In this document: positions 6,899 to 13,087 of the stretch, one piece after another
Numbering within the stretch: the stretch's first letter is position 1
Layout: every line of letters starts with the position of its first letter
DNA from: Bacteroidales bacterium UBA1253
GTDB taxonomy: Bacteria; Bacteroidota; Bacteroidia; Bacteroidales; Paludibacteraceae
Length of the DNA: 13,087 nucleotides
Assembly (NCBI GenBank): GCA_002308815.1
Contig: DBVX01000086.1
Location: 6,017 to 19,103, forward strand
Direction: 5' to 3'
Notes under the pieces: model-generated
Told to the model about the DNA's origin: nothing
The model's database searches: none
Seen by the model: only the letters and a program-made list of their open reading frames with translations
Program-made: the position numbers and the translations under genes

Positions 6899-7723
6899 AT
6901 GAGTGTACACGTTCAGAACAGCCGTATGACGACCACCCGCATCCGGCAGATGGCGGCCTCCGGCGAGCCGGTCTCGGTGCTGACCTCCTATGATTTCACC
7001 CTCGCCCGCCTTGTGGATGAAGCGGGTATGGATATTATTCTGGTGGGCGACAGCGCCTCCAATGTGGTTTGCGGCAACACCACCACACTTCCCGTCACGG
7101 TGGATGAGATGATATTCCTGACACGCGGTGTGGTCCGCGCGGCACAACACGCGCTGGTAGTGGCGGATATGCCGTTCGGCTCCTACCAGATCAGCGAAGA
7201 GGACGCAGTCCGTAACGCCGTGCGTATGCTGAAGGAGTCCGGCTGCGACGCTGTCAAACTGGAAGGCGGCGAGGATGTGCTGCCCGCCATCCGCCGTATG
7301 ATTGCGGCAGGTATTCCCGTGATGGGGCATCTGGGACTCACCCCGCAGTCGGTCAACCAGTTCGGCGGCTATGGTCTGCGCGCCAAGGAGCAGGCGGAAG
7401 CCGACAAACTGCTGCACGATGCCGAACTGCTGGCACAGGCGGGCTGTTTCTCGGTAGTGCTGGAGAAGATTCCCGCCGCACTTGCCGCGCAGGTGACGGA
7501 AAAACTGACCCCCTACCATTGCGCCACCATCGGCATCGGTGCGGGCAACGGCACGCACGGACAGGTGCTGGTACTGCACGATATGCTGGGACTGAACCAA
7601 GGCTTCCAACCCAAGTTCCTGCGGCGTTTCGCCGATATGGGTAACGAAATCAAGTCCGCCGTGCAGGACTACATCACGGCTGTCCGCGACCGCACGTTCC
7701 CCGATGAATCGGAAAGTTATTAA
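6899..7723 (+). CDS. panB: 3-methyl-2-oxobutanoate hydroxymethyltransferase
   Basis: PanB transfers a hydroxymethyl group from 5,10-methylenetetrahydrofolate to 2-oxoisovalerate, giving ketopantoate, the first committed step of pantothenate and coenzyme A synthesis. The protein is full length (274 residues; the family is about 260-280). It carries TSYDFTLARLVDEAGMD (29-45), ILVGDS (47-52), VVADMPFGSY (87-96), AVKLEGG (118-124), MGHLGLTPQSVNQFGGY (142-158), LEKIP (188-192) and IGIGAGNGTHGQVLV (211-225). By alignment from memory with E. coli PanB, the metal ligands correspond to D51, D90 and E122, the substrate lysine to K120 and the catalytic glutamate to E189; all are present. It stands alone with its own promoter and terminator; panC and panD are not in the window. 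Confidence 0.97.
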   Translation: MSVHVQNSRMTTTRIRQMAASGEPVSVLTSYDFTLARLVDEAGMDIILVGDSASNVVCGNTTTLPVTVDEMIFLTRGVVRAAQHALVVADMPFGSYQISEEDAVRNAVRMLKESGCDAVKLEGGEDVLPAIRRMIAAGIPVMGHLGLTPQSVNQFGGYGLRAKEQAEADKLLHDAELLAQAGCFSVVLEKIPAALAAQVTEKLTPYHCATIGIGAGNGTHGQVLVLHDMLGLNQGFQPKFLRRFADMGNEIKSAVQDYITAVRDRTFPDESESY

Positions 7724-7725
7724 AG

Positions 7726-7759
7726 AAAATGCCGGTCTGATTATCCAACCGGCATTTTT
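7726..7759. terminator. bidirectional terminator between panB and abiEii
   Basis: AATGCCGGT (7728-7736) pairs with ACCGGCATT (7748-7756) to make a 9-bp stem. On the plus strand it is followed by T residues to 7759; on the minus strand the sequence leaving the stem is TTTTCTTT. It starts three bases after the panB stop and lies just past the stop of the convergent toxin gene, so it can serve both. Confidence 0.85.
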
Positions 7760-7764
7760 AGATT

Positions 7765-8589
7765 TTAGTTCACAAAAGTCAGGCGGTCAGCGAGTAAGCC
7801 AAAGTATTCATTGCTCCAGATGTCCATGTCAGATGGATGAACAAGAAATTGCCGCACATCTGCCTTTATGGCATCCATGTCTGCTTGCTCAATCTTTTCG
7901 CGCAGCATCATATAGAATTGTTCTTTGGTCATATCCAAATCATTACATTGCCTCACACGTTGCCGCAGATGCTCAAAATGCAAGGGGATGTTCCAGCGTA
8001 TATACCATTCAAAATCATACCAATCGCGTCCCTTCACCCGGTTCTTCCATTGGCGGAAAAGCAGGGCGTGTATCTTACCGGCAAACAAATCCGGAGGAGT
8101 CACGCAACGCGTGTAGAACGGATAGGGTTGCCCTAACAGCAGTTGTTCGGTTGCAAATCCCAATGGCGGATTAGTATCCACTTCTATCTTAATCTTGATG
8201 CTTTTTTCTGTTTGAAACAGCAGGTTGACAATTTCTGTATTATCCTTAAGGAAAGCAGACTCCACTTTGCCGAATGAACGCTTATCTTTCTTGGTGATGG
8301 TCACGGAACGACCCAAGGCGTGAAATTCCTGCTCTATATACGGGAAATAATTTTCCCAGTTGAATTGACCATCCGTTTGCGTGAGCGAGAAATCCATATC
8401 TTCGGAAAAACGCTGCAAGTTATGAAAAATGCGCAGACACGTGCCACCATAGAAAGCTGCCTTGCTGTAGAAATCGCTTCGGGCGAGACCTGCCAAGACG
8501 ATTAGCTGGGCAACCTCTATCCGTGCGTTGTGCTTCTGCTGTTCTGTCTCTTGCGGATAAGCCGCTAACATCTGGTCGTAAATAGTCAT
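7765..8589 (-). CDS. abiEii: AbiEii-family nucleotidyltransferase toxin
   Basis: This 274-residue protein belongs to the DUF1814/AbiEii nucleotidyltransferase family, the toxin half of type IV AbiE toxin-antitoxin and phage-abortive-infection systems. In studied members the enzyme adds nucleotides to RNA targets such as tRNA and halts growth. The expected polymerase-beta-fold motifs are visible: FYGGTCLRI (46-54) with EDMDF (63-67) supplying the DxD pair, KIEVDTNP (134-141) supplying the third acidic residue, the PPDLFAGKIHALL region (165-177) and KGRDWYDFEWYI (186-197). All catalytic-looking residues are present, so it should be active. The ATG overlaps the stop of the antitoxin gene by four bases (ATGA), the usual antitoxin-first bicistronic order. 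The pair looks AT-richer than panB, suggesting acquisition by transfer. Confidence 0.92.
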   Translation of the reverse strand: MTIYDQMLAAYPQETEQQKHNARIEVAQLIVLAGLARSDFYSKAAFYGGTCLRIFHNLQRFSEDMDFSLTQTDGQFNWENYFPYIEQEFHALGRSVTITKKDKRSFGKVESAFLKDNTEIVNLLFQTEKSIKIKIEVDTNPPLGFATEQLLLGQPYPFYTRCVTPPDLFAGKIHALLFRQWKNRVKGRDWYDFEWYIRWNIPLHFEHLRQRVRQCNDLDMTKEQFYMMLREKIEQADMDAIKADVRQFLVHPSDMDIWSNEYFGLLADRLTFVN

Positions 8590-9212
8590 GATTGAATCAG
8601 TTTGATGATTTGTAAAATCGATGTCCGCTTATATCCGCAATCGGCACACTCTTGTAAAATGCTGACATCAAAAGTCATAAGTGCATTGGTGTCAAATCGC
8701 AAATCTTCTTCCAAATACATTACAGCATCTTTCTTCGACCGCAGATTGACTGCCGTGGAATGAACAATGGTATCGCAAAGAGCTTTCTCCGGAGTGGCTA
8801 TCAAATAACTACTGCCATCTTCTGTAACTTGCTTAATGCCTATAGGATAATAGGAGCGAGGTATGGTGACATATTCAAATCGTCCGACCGGTGTTTCAAA
8901 ACATCGGTCTTGCTTAAGCGTCGCCGAATAGTAGCCTTGCGACACATCATCAATCAGTCCATAGTAATTGAGTGCCGTGCCAAACGACAAATAGGAAGGA
9001 CCATACAAACAATTTGCAATCATTAAATGATTGAGTTGCATATTGGTCACGTCCGATGATACCACATACAAGCCCCTTTTAAGACGAATCAACTTCTGCG
9101 ACTTGACCAAGCCGCTAAGGAAGTGTGCAAAAGAAGCACGTTCCGGCAACACCGTTTGCAGAACAGACGATGTAACAGGAATATTTTTTAATTGTCGCAA
9201 TACCTTTTCCAT
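8586..9212 (-). CDS. abiEi: AbiEi-family antitoxin (winged-helix repressor)
   Basis: This 208-residue partner of AbiEii has an N-terminal winged helix (about 1-52, with SFAHFLSGLVKSQKLIRLKRGLYVV across helices and wing) followed by the antitoxin C-terminal domain. Typical landmarks are GPSYLSFGTALNYYGLI (71-87) and ATPEKALCDTI (139-149). In characterised AbiE systems this protein neutralises the toxin and represses its own promoter by binding inverted repeats. The gene starts at ATG 9212 with a promoter just upstream and a very short leader. Its TGA overlaps the toxin ATG by four bases, so translation is coupled. I see no obvious strong operator palindrome at the promoter, only the short elements GTCAAA (9280-9285) and TTTGAC (9320-9325). 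Confidence 0.88.
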   Translation of the reverse strand: MEKVLRQLKNIPVTSSVLQTVLPERASFAHFLSGLVKSQKLIRLKRGLYVVSSDVTNMQLNHLMIANCLYGPSYLSFGTALNYYGLIDDVSQGYYSATLKQDRCFETPVGRFEYVTIPRSYYPIGIKQVTEDGSSYLIATPEKALCDTIVHSTAVNLRSKKDAVMYLEEDLRFDTNALMTFDVSILQECADCGYKRTSILQIIKLIQS

Positions 9213-9232
9213 TGCCTTGTCAAAATCCGCTG

Positions 9233-9263
9233 CAAAGGTTCAACATTTTTTTGATACAACAAA
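9233..9263 (-). promoter_or_regulatory. probable promoter of the abiE operon
   Basis: On the minus strand TTTG (9263-9260) is followed after 19 nt by AACCTTTG (9240-9233), one base away from TAnnTTTG. The ATG is 20 bases beyond the -7 box, leaving a leader of roughly 10-15 nt. Confidence 0.55.
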
Positions 9264-9341
9264 ATAAAACAGTCAAAAATAGCATAGAAAGTGCATTTTT
9301 TCTGCATTTAGTGTGAGAAATTTGACGATTTCGGGTAATTT

Positions 9342-9379
9342 CCAAAAGAACAGAGGGACACGCAACGGCATCCCTCTGT
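9342..9379 (-). terminator. probable terminator of the second LRR gene
   Basis: ACAGAGGGA (9350-9358) and TCCCTCTGT (9371-9379) form a perfect 9-bp stem with a 12-base loop. On the minus strand the stem is followed by TCTTTTGG, a weak T tract. It lies 24 bases beyond the LRR stop. Confidence 0.65.
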
Positions 9380-9403
9380 ACTTGTTGGTAGTGACAAGTG
9401 AAA

Positions 9404-11494
9404 TCACTTCACTTCCGCACCTTTTACGTCATACATCCTGCCGTCGGGCATGAGGATATACATCACGCCGTCACGCATCACCTTGCGGGGCTGGGCGGCG
9501 GGAATATCCTCCATCTCATCAACGGCGGTGGCTGTTCCTGCCGTCTTGAAAGAGCCGGTGCGGGTGTCAAGGATGTTGCCTCCGCTGTCCTTGGCGGTCA
9601 GTGTGTAGTTGTAGGTTGTGCCTGCATCCAGACCCGAAACGGTGAATGAGAAGCCTGCTGTCTGCACGTTGTCGGGCGCGTTGTCGCGTCCGGGGGCGTT
9701 GAAGGTGATGGAGGTCAGCTGCCCCTTGCTGTTGAAGACGAGCGTGCAGATAATGTCGCCGTTCTGGTCGCGAATGACCAGTTCGTAGGAAGCAGCGCCT
9801 GTAACTGTAGGCCATGCTATGTCAGCGGTCGTTTCCGTCGGGGTGACTTGCACATCTTCCGTCTCAACAGAAGCGGTGCCGATAGGACGGACATCGTACA
9901 TCCCCCAGAAATCGTGCATAGTGTAGTTGCTCAGATAATCCGCCTGCACATAGACAATGGTGCTGTAGGGTAATTTGGAGAAGGCATTCTCCTCGACAGT
10001 GGGCGGGCGCATACTGTAGCAGGTGATGGTCTCTATTGCCGTGCATCCGGAGAACGCACCGCTTTCCAGCACTTTCACGGATGAGCCGAGAACCACGTTC
10101 TTCAGACTGCCGCAGCCATTGAAAGCATTGTTTCCAATGACAGTCACATTGTTGGGGAAGGTGACATCGGTGATTAAATCATCGTCGATATACAATTTGT
10201 ATGATGAAGAAACATCACCCGGATTCCACGACTTGCTGAGCCATTCCTCCATCGTCCCCTTGAAGCGGATTGCTTGTGTATTGCAACCAGAGAACGTCTC
10301 TTTTCCAATGTTTGTCAAACTGCTGAAAATAGTGACGGAGGTCAGACTACTGCAACCAGAGAAAGCATATGCACCTATGCTTGTCACATTGTTGCCGATG
10401 GTAACGGAGGTCAGACTGCTGCAACCAGAGAAAGCACTGTTTTTTATGTTCGTTATGCTGTTAGGAATAACAGCATTTGTAACGGATTCATCGTTAATGT
10501 GTAGTGTATATGAAGATGATATGTAAGCAGGACTAAATGATTTTGTACACCATTCATACATTGTTCCTGTAAAGCGGATATGCTTAATGCTGCAATTTTG
10601 GAATGCATCGTTGTTAACGTTTCTCAAACCGTTACCGATGGTAATGTATGCTAAGCTACTGCAACCAGAGAAAGCACCGTATCCGATGCTTGTCACGCTG
10701 TTGGGGATGGTGACAGAGGTCAGATTATTCAACCTTGAGCATAGATATGCAGGAATGTATTCCACTTCGTCACCAAATGTAAGGGATGTAATTTGCGAAC
10801 ATATGTCAATAAAAGGAGAGTCATGTGAAATGAAATCATCGCATCTTTTCGCATTCCATACTACAGAGGTCAGACTGCTGCAACCTTTGAAAACTAGATA
10901 ACCGAAGTTTGTGACTTTATTCCCAATCGTTACGACAGTCAGACTATTGCAACAATAAAAAGCATATTCTCCGATGCTTGTCACACTGTTTCCGATGGTG
11001 ACGGAGGTCAGACTGCTGCAATCATAGAAAGCATATTCTCCGATGCTTGTCACACTGTTTCCGATGGTGACGGAGTTCAGATTTTTGCAACCGGAGAAAG
11101 TAAAAGCCTCAATACTTGTGACGCTATTGGGAATATCAATGAATGTCAGACTATTGCAAGCACAGAAAGCACTGTATCCGATGCTTGTCACGCTGTTGGG
11201 GATGGTGATAGAGATCAGGCTGGTGCAATTGACGAAAGCACCATTTCCAATGCTTGTAACGCTGTATTCTTGAGTGTTATATGTTATGGAAGCTGGAATA
11301 TTGGCACTTGTGATATTCCAATCTTTGTTAATTTCATTAGAAAACTGATCATAACTCTTATATGTCACCGTTGCGGTGTGGTTTTCTGGATCAAGCCAAT
11401 AATACAGGTCTCCAATCTGGATGCCGCCGTCTGCCATAAGATCGGTTGTGCCTGCCACTATGGCAAGCAACAAAGAAAATAATTTTGTTTTCAT
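9404..11494 (-). CDS. secreted BspA-like LRR protein with Fn3-like C-terminal domain
   Basis: This 696-residue protein has a signal peptide (MKTKLFSLLLAIVAGTTDLMA), then LRR_5/BspA repeats from about 75 to 505. The 23-residue unit is close to SLTSVTIGNSVTSIGEYAF plus xxCS. Two paired modules around 301-347 and 405-447 share the form I.F.GTM.EW..KS..P...SSSY.L.I. The last repeat-like cap (about 493-537) leads into a fibronectin-type-III-like domain (about 541-652) and a short tail (668-696) of the RKV..DGVMYI..PDGR.YDV type, often seen at the ends of secreted Bacteroidales proteins. It is probably surface-exposed or secreted and binds proteins or surfaces; the target is unknown. Its repeats are much more uniform at DNA level than those of the LRR gene at 525, so they have been amplified or homogenised more recently. 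I see no clean TAnnTTTG promoter directly upstream; the leader may begin further up. Confidence 0.87.
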   Translation of the reverse strand: MKTKLFSLLLAIVAGTTDLMADGGIQIGDLYYWLDPENHTATVTYKSYDQFSNEINKDWNITSANIPASITYNTQEYSVTSIGNGAFVNCTSLISITIPNSVTSIGYSAFCACNSLTFIDIPNSVTSIEAFTFSGCKNLNSVTIGNSVTSIGEYAFYDCSSLTSVTIGNSVTSIGEYAFYCCNSLTVVTIGNKVTNFGYLVFKGCSSLTSVVWNAKRCDDFISHDSPFIDICSQITSLTFGDEVEYIPAYLCSRLNNLTSVTIPNSVTSIGYGAFSGCSSLAYITIGNGLRNVNNDAFQNCSIKHIRFTGTMYEWCTKSFSPAYISSSYTLHINDESVTNAVIPNSITNIKNSAFSGCSSLTSVTIGNNVTSIGAYAFSGCSSLTSVTIFSSLTNIGKETFSGCNTQAIRFKGTMEEWLSKSWNPGDVSSSYKLYIDDDLITDVTFPNNVTVIGNNAFNGCGSLKNVVLGSSVKVLESGAFSGCTAIETITCYSMRPPTVEENAFSKLPYSTIVYVQADYLSNYTMHDFWGMYDVRPIGTASVETEDVQVTPTETTADIAWPTVTGAASYELVIRDQNGDIICTLVFNSKGQLTSITFNAPGRDNAPDNVQTAGFSFTVSGLDAGTTYNYTLTAKDSGGNILDTRTGSFKTAGTATAVDEMEDIPAAQPRKVMRDGVMYILMPDGRMYDVKGAEVK
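10310..11260 (-). repeat. 69-nt tandem repeats encoding LRR units
   Basis: Within the LRR gene the 23-codon units recur as 69-bp near-copies. Bases 10961-11006 and 11030-11075 are identical over 46 bases at exactly 69-bp spacing, and the phrase CTGCAACCAGAGAAAGCA recurs at 10350 and 10419 with the same period. This is coding repetition, not a CRISPR array. Confidence 0.85.
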
Positions 11495-11676
11495 TCGATA
11501 ATAAATTTAGTTTTGTCTACTCTTTGTTCGGATTTTCGGTAATCTCCGTATGTATGGTATTTCTATCCGTTAAGTATCGTATAACTATCCCTATAGTCCG
11601 ATTCTCTGTTTCAAACAGTATAGGATGCGCTATGGATGCGCAACTTAAGAGTGTGTCGTATTCTTCTTTTCTGTCA

Positions 11677-11757
11677 GCAGATTTAGCGGACGGTTCTGTT
11701 CAATCCGCTTAATCTGTGGATTATTGTTTATCCGCAGATTTAGCAGATTCAGCGGAC
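11677..11757. repeat. cluster of GCAGATTTAGCGGAC-like direct and inverted repeats
   Basis: Copies on the plus strand are GCAGATTTAGCGGAC (11677-11691), GCAGATTTAGC (11734-11744) and GCAGATTCAGCGGAC (11743-11757). An inverted copy, TCCGCTTAATCTGTGGA, is at 11704-11720. The inverted copy can fold with the right-hand copies: AATCTGTGGAT (11711-11721) pairs with ATCCGCAGATT (11730-11740) with one wobble around an 8-base loop, and TCCGCT (11704-11709) pairs with AGCGGA (11751-11756) outside a bulge. I have an impression of seeing similar motifs between genes in Bacteroidetes, which I cannot confirm here. Confidence 0.7.
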
Positions 11758-11760
11758 TTC

Positions 11761-11895
11761 TCAAATGCGGACACAAAAAAGCGGGACTGCACTATTGCTG
11801 TTCCGCCAATCGAGGCTCTGGTATTGCCTTCTAATCCAAACAACAACACTGAAGCCCACGCCGTATGTATAAATGCGCGCAATATGCGCGTACAT
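11761..11895 (-). CDS. possible 44-residue small ORF upstream of the LRR gene
   Basis: ATG 11895-11893 opens a frame of 44 codons ending at TGA 11763-11761. The product starts MYAHIARIYTYGVGFSVVV and continues with WIRRQYQSLDWRNSN to SAVPLFCVRI. It has one short hydrophobic patch (about 12-21) and a basic middle, and matches no family I can name. It lies on the same strand as, and about 265 bases before, the second LRR gene. The hairpin and T-run in its 3' third suggest that the DNA could instead be a structured RNA that happens to contain an open frame. No clear promoter is visible upstream. Existence as a protein is uncertain. Confidence 0.3.
   Translation of the reverse strand: MYAHIARIYTYGVGFSVVVWIRRQYQSLDWRNSNSAVPLFCVRI
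11774..11806 (-). terminator. terminator/attenuator-like hairpin inside the small ORF
   Basis: On the minus strand GCGGAAC pairs with GTCCCGC (one A-C mismatch) around a 12-base loop and is followed at once by TTTTTT. On the plus strand the same stem is perfect with a G-U pair, but no T-run follows. It lies upstream of the LRR gene, so it could end a short leader RNA. Confidence 0.5.
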
Positions 11896-12125
11896 TAATT
11901 ACATACCCATGAGCATCTTGTGCTGCAATGTTTTGGATTATATGAATTTACCAGATTCCGATTGGCCAAAACAAAGCGCTTAAGACGCCTTTTTCAATAT
12001 GTCCGTATCGCTCCCACAACAAAGGACATATCCCTGACGCGGACTCTACCACGTAGTGTGGAATAGAATACGCCTGCAAAGAACAGAAAAAGAAATGAAA
12101 CACACAATTTTATTTCGAAAATTTT

Positions 12126-12434
12126 GTGGCATTCGCGAATTGTGATAATGTTTTTGACGATAACGAAACCCTTCCTGGAGTACAGATTGATATGCTGATA
12201 GACAGAAGCGATGATGTGATAAATGTCTGTGAAATGAAGTTCTCAAAGGGCAAATATGAGTTAACCGAGGATGAGTATGAAAAGTTACAAGACAGAGTGT
12301 CCGTACTTCAGAACAAATCCAAAACGAAGAAAGCAGTCCATATCGTACTGATTACGTCTTACGGGGTAGTCCCCAACGTCTTTTCGTACGACATTCCCAG
12401 TCAACTTACAATGGATAATCTCTTCACAGAGTAA
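12126..12434 (+). pseudogene. 3' remnant of an AAA-ATPase/DUF234-type gene
   Basis: The 102-codon frame (GTG 12126, TAA 12432-12434) encodes VQIDMLIDRSDDVINVCEMKF (residues 19-39), then KYELTEDEYEKLQDRV and a C-terminal KKAVHIVLITSYGVVPN..S..IPSQLTMDNLF. This closely resembles the C-terminal PD-(D/E)XK-like domain (DUF234 region) of the large Bacteroidetes family of single-gene AAA ATPases, with D22 and the E-K of CEMKF as the nuclease-like acidic/lysine residues. The family is normally about 380-520 residues with an N-terminal P-loop domain, which is absent. An in-frame TGA at 12096 and non-coding-looking DNA further left show that the 5' portion has been lost. The first 15 or so codons do not look like family sequence and may be chance frame extension. 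Confidence 0.7.
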
Positions 12435-12505
12435 ACATCAAACCGGCAGTCAGGAGCATCTTGCGGATAAACGGCTTCTTTGATAAATCAAGATGACAGT
12501 AATGC

Positions 12506-13087
12506 TTATATCAGCAACCGGCGCATCTTGTCGCCGAGGGCTGACTTGCGCTCGATATGAGCCAGCACCTCCACCACGAACGGATTGCTCTCAAAGCGTC
12601 CGCGTACCGACTCGAAGTCCTGCTGCCGCTGCTCGTCGTTGCCGTCCGCGCCGAAACCGGTCTGGCTGTTGAGGTCGAACTCCTTCTTGGCATCCTCATA
12701 GATCATTCTGTCAAGGCGGACAACCGCGTCCTGCCAGTCGTCAATGGTGCGCACAATCCGCTCCATCGTTACCTCGGCGGCGGTGCATCCCCACACCTTC
12801 TCCAGTTCGCAGAGCGCCCACGTCCATTCGTAAGTGTAGTAGTTGGCGTGAAGCGATTCAAAACGCTCCTGCACATCGGAAATGGATAGTCCGCCCGTCT
12901 CTATCTCGTCCAGCAGGCGGGATATCTCCGTTTTCGGGGCAATCAGTCCGCTCAGGTCAATCCATTCGCCTTTGCCGGTTTCCGTGTCCGGCCGAAGAAT
13001 CCGGCGCACCTGTTCAATTGTCAGATGGTCGGTACCTTCCGGTGTGTTCTTCTCTATGCGTGAGATGAGCGAGTTGCCGAGGAACTT
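12506..13087 (-). CDS. DUF4954-like protein, C-terminal part
   Basis: The frame is open from the right edge (KFLGNSLISRIEKN at 13087) to TAA 12508-12506, giving 193 residues; the true start is outside the window. A GTG at 13009 is internal and should not be taken as the start. The sequence resembles, from memory, the C-terminal region of DUF4954, a Bacteroidetes family of 600-700 residues whose N-terminal part is a left-handed beta-helix like nucleotidyl/acyltransferases. Features are WIDLSGLIAPKTEISRLLDEI, HANYYTYEWTWALCELEKVWG, a long helical stretch around RLDRMIYEDAKKEFDLNSQTG, and DFESVRGRFESNPFVVEVL followed by HIERKSALGDKMRRLL. Function is unknown; a nucleotide-sugar or acyl-transfer role is only suggested by the fold of the missing part. 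It converges with the ATPase remnant, 71 bases apart. Confidence 0.6.
   Translation of the reverse strand, partial: KFLGNSLISRIEKNTPEGTDHLTIEQVRRILRPDTETGKGEWIDLSGLIAPKTEISRLLDEIETGGLSISDVQERFESLHANYYTYEWTWALCELEKVWGCTAAEVTMERIVRTIDDWQDAVVRLDRMIYEDAKKEFDLNSQTGFGADGNDEQRQQDFESVRGRFESNPFVVEVLAHIERKSALGDKMRRLLI

Larger units (their letters stand above)
11495..12125. other. 630-base intergenic/leader region
   Basis: There is no long coding frame on either strand. Reading on the minus strand towards the LRR gene, it holds a 44-codon small ORF (11895-11761), a terminator-like hairpin inside its 3' part (11806-11774), a cluster of GCAGATTTAGCGGA-type repeats (11757-11677) and about 180 bases of AT-rich leader. 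To the right there is an 8-bp inverted repeat, ATATGTCC (11997-12004) and GGACATAT (12024-12031), of unknown meaning. No tRNA is visible. Confidence 0.6.

Noticed and set aside
6839..7609. 256-codon open frame on the minus strand opposite panB
   Set aside because: It is the shadow of panB, whose catalytic residues are all present on the plus strand; the antisense product is rich in His, Gln and Arg with no motif.
10310..11260. regularly spaced repeats resembling a CRISPR array
   Set aside because: The period is 69 bp, the repeats are continuous without unique spacers, and they translate as 23-residue LRR units in one open frame.
11716..11898. 60-codon plus-strand frame (start MDYCLSADLADSADF)
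   Set aside because: Its LADSAD-like residues come from translation of the GCAGATTTAGC repeats, and it runs antisense through the hairpin and small ORF; no coding signal is seen.
12126..12434. intact small gene of 102 codons
   Set aside because: The recognisable part matches only the C-terminal end of a much larger ATPase family, and upstream in-frame stops and missing domains favour a remnant.
12457..12495. inverted repeat CATCTTG/CAAGATG between the two convergent genes
   Set aside because: Only seven base pairs with a 25-base loop and no T-run; too weak to call a terminator.

Overview
This window looks like chromosomal DNA of a Bacteroidales bacterium (Bacteroides/Prevotella relatives). 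The evidence is the gene content: BspA-type leucine-rich-repeat proteins, a fused SpmA-SpmB membrane protein, a GldA-like ABC ATPase and a DUF4954-like protein. The promoters agree: upstream of five genes or operons I can find the Bacteroidetes pattern TTG/TTTG, 19-21 nt, then TAnnTTTG or a one-base variant. Shine-Dalgarno sequences are mostly absent, which is also typical of the phylum.

Layout, left to right. The 3' end of an NADP-type glutamate dehydrogenase gene (1-390) ends in a strong terminator. Next is a two-gene unit: a secreted BspA-like LRR protein (525-2294) and, one base later, an SpmA-SpmB fusion (2296-3528). The minus-strand pair GldA-like ABC ATPase (4588-5259) and ruvB (3525-4556) converges on it, with the ruvB and spmAB stop codons sharing the tetranucleotide TTAA. 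A stretch of about 600 bases without a convincing gene (5260-5857) carries the ABC promoter, three inverted repeats and the promoter of a predicted outer-membrane beta-barrel protein (5858-6715). panB (6899-7723) follows with its own promoter and a terminator that should work on both strands.

From 7765 on the content becomes accessory and looks AT-richer by eye. It holds a minus-strand AbiEi/AbiEii toxin-antitoxin pair (7765-9212) and a second, larger BspA-like protein with an Fn3-like domain (9404-11494, minus). A 630-base leader/intergenic region follows, with a 44-codon small ORF, a terminator-like hairpin and a cluster of GCAGATTTAGCGGA-type repeats. Then come the surviving 3' end of an AAA-ATPase/DUF234-type gene (about 12126-12434) and the C-terminal 193 residues of a DUF4954-like protein that runs off the right edge (12506-13087, minus).

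The housekeeping genes (gdhA, ruvB, panB) are ordinary. The less explained parts are the leader region upstream of the second LRR gene (11495-11895), the hairpin cluster at 5499-5643, and the coupling of an LRR protein to SpmAB. I found no rRNA, tRNA, CRISPR array or intact insertion sequence. I did not find a clearly new multi-gene system; the best candidate for something undescribed is the small ORF/terminator/repeat leader at 11671-11895.
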